Made by a program: the position numbers and the translations under genes
The notes under the pieces: model-generated
Database searches by the model: none
The model's input: the letters and a program-made list of their open reading frames with translations, nothing else
Told to the model about the DNA's origin: nothing
Part shown: positions 61,401-64,000 of the stretch, piece by piece
How the letters are laid out: each line of letters starts with the position of its first letter
How positions within the stretch are numbered: position 1 is the first letter of the stretch
DNA from: Tigriopus japonicus
Taxonomy: Eukaryota > Arthropoda > Copepoda > Harpacticoida > Harpacticidae
Reading direction: 5' to 3'
Assembly: GCA_010645155.1 (NCBI GenBank)
Contig: CM021323.1
Span: 10,983,792 to 11,047,791 of the forward strand
DNA: 64,000 bases

Positions 61401-64000
61401 TTTAGTGTTTGCTCGGTTTCAAAATAATTTAAAAAAGCATTTAAAGATGAAAGCCAACGTAACTTTGCCACCTTTATTAAAACAAAAACATATTCTACAA
61501 CCGATCGTTGTTTTACCATTCTACAAAATTGGACGTGGAAGCGCTCTTCCAGTCTGACCTTGTCTAGTCTCCCATGCTAATATGGATCATGCAAGAAGCA
61601 CTGAATTTTTGGAGTGGGAGGCTAACTGTGAGAAATATGATTTCCAGAAGGATTGATTCAATTATGTTCTTCTGCGAACGAGACATTAAAAGGCTAGTTT
61701 TTTAGACGCAAAAGATCGTACTTTAGTACTATAAGTCCCATCTTCTTTTGCGTCTAAAAAACTAGCCTCTTGCTTGTATTCAGTAGATGACGTGTTAAAA
61801 AAAAATTACCACAAAAAGGGCTCGTTCATTCATTCTCGAGAAGATTTGCGCTGAAATTTGAAAGAGTATAACTTTTGACTCCGACGTTCAATTGAGCTGA
61901 AAATTGAAATGCGTATTCAAGTCAACATTGACAAGGCCTCATTTGCAGAAAAACGTAATTAAACTGTTCCTACTGGAAATCATGATTCTTTTCGTTAGCC
62001 TTCCAGTCCAGTGAAATTCAGTGGTTCTTGGATCATGGCTTCGTTACAAAAATAAGAAATGGTTCTTTGAAGTTCAGCAAAACGTGCCTTGATTTTGGCA
62101 CGGGATTTTATTCGCCTTTCGTAAATAAAGAAATCCGGGTAAAAAGTAAATCTACCCATTTTCTTGCCAAAGAAAAATTTCCTGCCCCCGTATATCTTAA
62201 ACTTCTTTGAAGATTTCCGAAGGAATATGTTGTTTCCATTGGAAGACATTGCCAAAATAAAGTGCGCCCATCATCACCACATGTCAGGAACAGAAGGAAC
62301 TCTCCATCATGGAACCTTCTCAAAAATCACCCTTTATTCAAAGCTTTGAAACAACACCACTTCCTTCGATGTTTGGTTCTTTGATTCATGTCCTGAAGTA
62401 ACCGCTCTTTAACAAGCATATTTGAATCACATGTAGTTCTTGTCGAACGGAAAAATCATTATAGCCCTCATAAAACCAAGGTCCTAATATGTCAAAGACA
62501 TATTCATTGCACGATTGATGCCCGAAATCAAACATAAAGTAAAGAGCCAAAGAGGGGGACAAGATCTGTCAGTAAACGAAACCCCAGATTCACTGTTTCA
62601 TGAGGAGTGTAAACCTTGGTTTATGACCTTGGTGGTCTTTGCATCCGACGGGCTGTAATAAAGATGTCCTAATTTTTATGATCCACTGGTCCCTATGTGA
62701 ACCAAGGGGCCAAACTAAGGTGGACCAACGAACCGACAAGGCCAAAAAACTCCTTTTCTCTGTCTCTACATTGGGGTGTTCCACAAGAGAAAGTTCAATT
62801 TCCCTTTATCAGCCTTGGAATAACACACACAGAAAGAGAAACACGACTCCTTAACAAAGGATGGACAATTCGATACTGCTGAATAGCAACAGAGTTTATC
62901 CATTGCCAAAGTTCAACTGGCCGTGAAGAAGGTCAACCAACCTCTGTCATGTCGGGATAGTATCTTCTTGTCGAAGTAAACGAAGTATCTCAAGTGGTCC
63001 CGGACAAAGAAGGACCAGCTGGTGGAACAAAAGAGCGAAAGTCTCGTTTTTGTTCCAAGCTCGGTGAGCAAGTTTCCATATATATAATGTGAAGATGTTA
63101 TGGTCTTTGAAGCTATCTTCCTCGTTCCCGCTCAAAATACAAAGGGCGACATCCTTTCACAGCCATACGGCTACAACATTCTCATGGCGACCTTTTTAAG
63201 GCCTTTGAGCAACCTGACCCCGTCAACAAATAAGTACCACACACGAGTATTTCACAGGGAATGCGAGCCCACAAATCCAAGGCCAAGCCATTTGCGACGC
63301 ATTATCCAAGACAACATGGAATCTAATCATGCTTTGACATCGAAGTATCTGTTGTGGGATCTTTCCACATGGCTTTCCGTCTTTGCTTTGTTCGCACGAA
63401 CAGAGCAACTGGCATCACGAGATCTGATTCTTTGACGAGAACTTTCAAATTTCTTTGACGATGATGTACACACTTTGGCCCTGGTTGATCCCCGTCACTC
63501 GTCGCTTAGGTTTCCCACAATTTGTCCTTGTTCCACTTTCCTCAAGTTGGCCGTCGTTTGGGGAATTGTGTGAAACAGACAAAATTTACCCTCCTCTTAA
63601 GCCCCCTAGCTGGCTAATTGATCGTAAGAGCCTCATTTAGGCGCATTAGAGAGTACTCTTTTTGGTGATCCAGCCTGCCAAAGCCGCCTTACCTTGAAGC
63701 AAGAGGCGTGCCACCATGGTTGGACGTTCCCGCCCGTTGACCAAACAGAAGTAGTCACCCTCATCTCTGGCCATCAAAGGCCAGAACTGAAGGCCATATT
63801 CCTTGGGTTCCAGGCGGATCCGATGGGAGTATTCCTTGACAATGGTGGGTAAAAGAACCATTTTACCCTCGTTCCCGAAGCCGATGACCTTCCTCACTTG
63901 AGTTCTGGGTGTGGATGGCGAGTCTTTGGCGTGATTGGCAGAGCTCAGATGGTCATGCCTGGTTTTGCCACAACCATAACAAAGCCACTCTAAGTTTGTG
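46473..64000 (-). CDS. Ptp99A: Receptor-type protein tyrosine phosphatase, R5 class (Ptp99A/PTPRG/PTPRZ-like), 5' partial
   Basis: Exons (minus): 63693->64000, 59632-59937, 55953-56267, 55105-55299, 54168-54526, 52983-53278, 51618-51973, 50235-50491, 49890-50176, 47046-47643, 46473-46976; all phases agree. Order: an Ig-like domain (DEGDYFC) cut by the window edge; fibronectin III repeats from VPEPPGRPLVNSF and VPSGRPIITAA, then VPSMPQGVRALNI spliced to QPFTKYRFWLKAF, and a last repeat from GPSAPIIANL; a membrane helix (VLAGLALIAMVFILVIVAFV); then D1 and D2. D1 is intact: NRYRNIVAYEHSRV, DYINANF, WPDFGVPE and HCSAGVGRTG. D2 has VVVDSCGGTEAA at the signature, with Asp for Cys and Glu for Arg, so it should be catalytically dead, as in PTPRG and PTPRZ. 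Drosophila Ptp99A works in axon guidance; that role here is inferred. The symbol marks class membership, not proven orthology. The D1 signature is split by a 2.2 kb intron. Confidence 0.92.
48787..49640 (-). other. Coding-like frames inside the PTP D1 intron, possible nested gene
   Basis: Two minus-strand frames look protein-like. Frame one, about 49640 down to 49370, includes NEIWKWERCSPHTLQVQCPL and KVKFGIPLDYKPNPRIPDL. Frame two, about 49060 down to 48880, includes THGNTPSSAVVLPSMADGTP. A donor AAAG|GTGACG near 49366 and an acceptor TTCAG|AT near 49042 would join them in phase. They cannot belong to the phosphatase, because they would interrupt HC|SAGVGRTG. No family was recognised. Confidence 0.3.
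50790..51325. mobile_element. Interrupted copy of the 16.7 kb MITE family
   Basis: The segments at 50790-50935 and 51285-51325 align with the element at 16666-16831. Shared stretches include CTCTGTACATAAGGTGCGTT (against CTCTGTCCATAAGCTGCGTT) and the end TTGAATTAGTGCA. About 350 bp of unrelated sequence splits the copy, ending in a degenerate TTTTAGG repeat at 51243-51280. It lies in a phosphatase intron. Confidence 0.6.
51243..51280. repeat. Degenerate TTTTAGG-like simple repeat
   Basis: Four or five imperfect TTTAGG/TTTTTAGG units. They resemble, but do not equal, the arthropod telomere unit TTAGG, and are probably a chance microsatellite. Confidence 0.5.
53311..53330. repeat. AGT trinucleotide microsatellite
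   Basis: A perfect AGTAGT run in the phosphatase intron, just upstream (in the minus sense) of the transmembrane exon. It causes a false Tyr-run open frame on the minus strand. Confidence 0.85.
56268..59631 (-). other. Long phosphatase intron between fibronectin exons
   Basis: 3.36 kb, also phase 1 to phase 1. A short GT-rich stretch lies near 57580-57600. No additional exon, RNA gene or transposon was recognised. Confidence 0.55.
59938..63692 (-). other. Long phosphatase intron between Ig and first fibronectin exon
   Basis: 3.75 kb. The phase matches directly (1 to 1) between its flanking exons, so no missing exon is required. It contains the palindromic element at 61691-61768. No open frame with an Ig or fibronectin pattern was found inside. 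Confidence 0.6.
61691..61768. mobile_element. Small palindromic MITE, copy 2
   Basis: 78 bp with 25-bp perfect terminal inverted repeats starting AGGCTAGTTTTTTAGACGC. It shares its arms and the centre motif GATCGTACTTTAGTACT with the element at 2773-2874, and lies in a phosphatase intron. Confidence 0.8.

Overview
The window is nuclear DNA of an animal. The genes are split by spliceosomal introns, and eight coding genes can be rebuilt exon by exon with matching splice phases. The gene set (receptor tyrosine phosphatase with Ig and fibronectin III repeats, secreted serine protease, RRP9, RPL23A) and the mix of short and long introns suggest an arthropod, perhaps a crustacean such as a copepod. 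That placement is an inference; no single feature fixes the species.

Layout. 1-4704: no gene recognised, but two small inverted-repeat transposons. 4705-7100 (+): RRP9 (U3-55K), a WD-repeat protein of the U3 snoRNP. 8080-9975 (+): ribosomal protein L23A, with a pyrimidine tract before the start codon and two probable C/D-box snoRNAs in consecutive introns. 9976-20802: gene-poor, rich in transposon relics (a 1.28 kb hAT-like element, a 166 bp MITE, an 11-bp minisatellite joined to a hairpin). 20803-29490 (+): a four-EF-hand protein with two ~4 kb introns. 30345-32928 (-): a secreted chymotrypsin-fold serine protease that splices in frame into a block of ankyrin repeats; this is the most unusual gene here. 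32929-39345: intergenic with tRNA-derived SINEs and inverted-repeat elements. 39346-41703 (+): ACSF2-type acyl-CoA synthetase. 42133-44205 (-): type II membrane glycosyltransferase-like protein. 44746-46356 (+): L-fucose/L-arabinose isomerase-like enzyme, a mostly prokaryotic family. 46473 to the right edge (-): an R5-type receptor tyrosine phosphatase (Ptp99A/PTPRG/PTPRZ-like), whose 5' exons lie outside the window.

How genes relate. RRP9, RPL23A and the intronic snoRNAs all serve ribosome production and lie side by side in the same orientation. The glycosyltransferase and the sugar-isomerase-like gene are divergent, 540 bp apart, and could share a control region. ACSF2/glycosyltransferase and isomerase/phosphatase are convergent pairs with tightly packed 3' ends. 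No operon-like logic is expected or seen.

Limits: exon borders come from reading GT/AG sites, frame and family resemblance, without transcripts. 5' ends, UTRs and alternative exons are mostly unresolved. Family calls rest on recalled motifs, not on searches.
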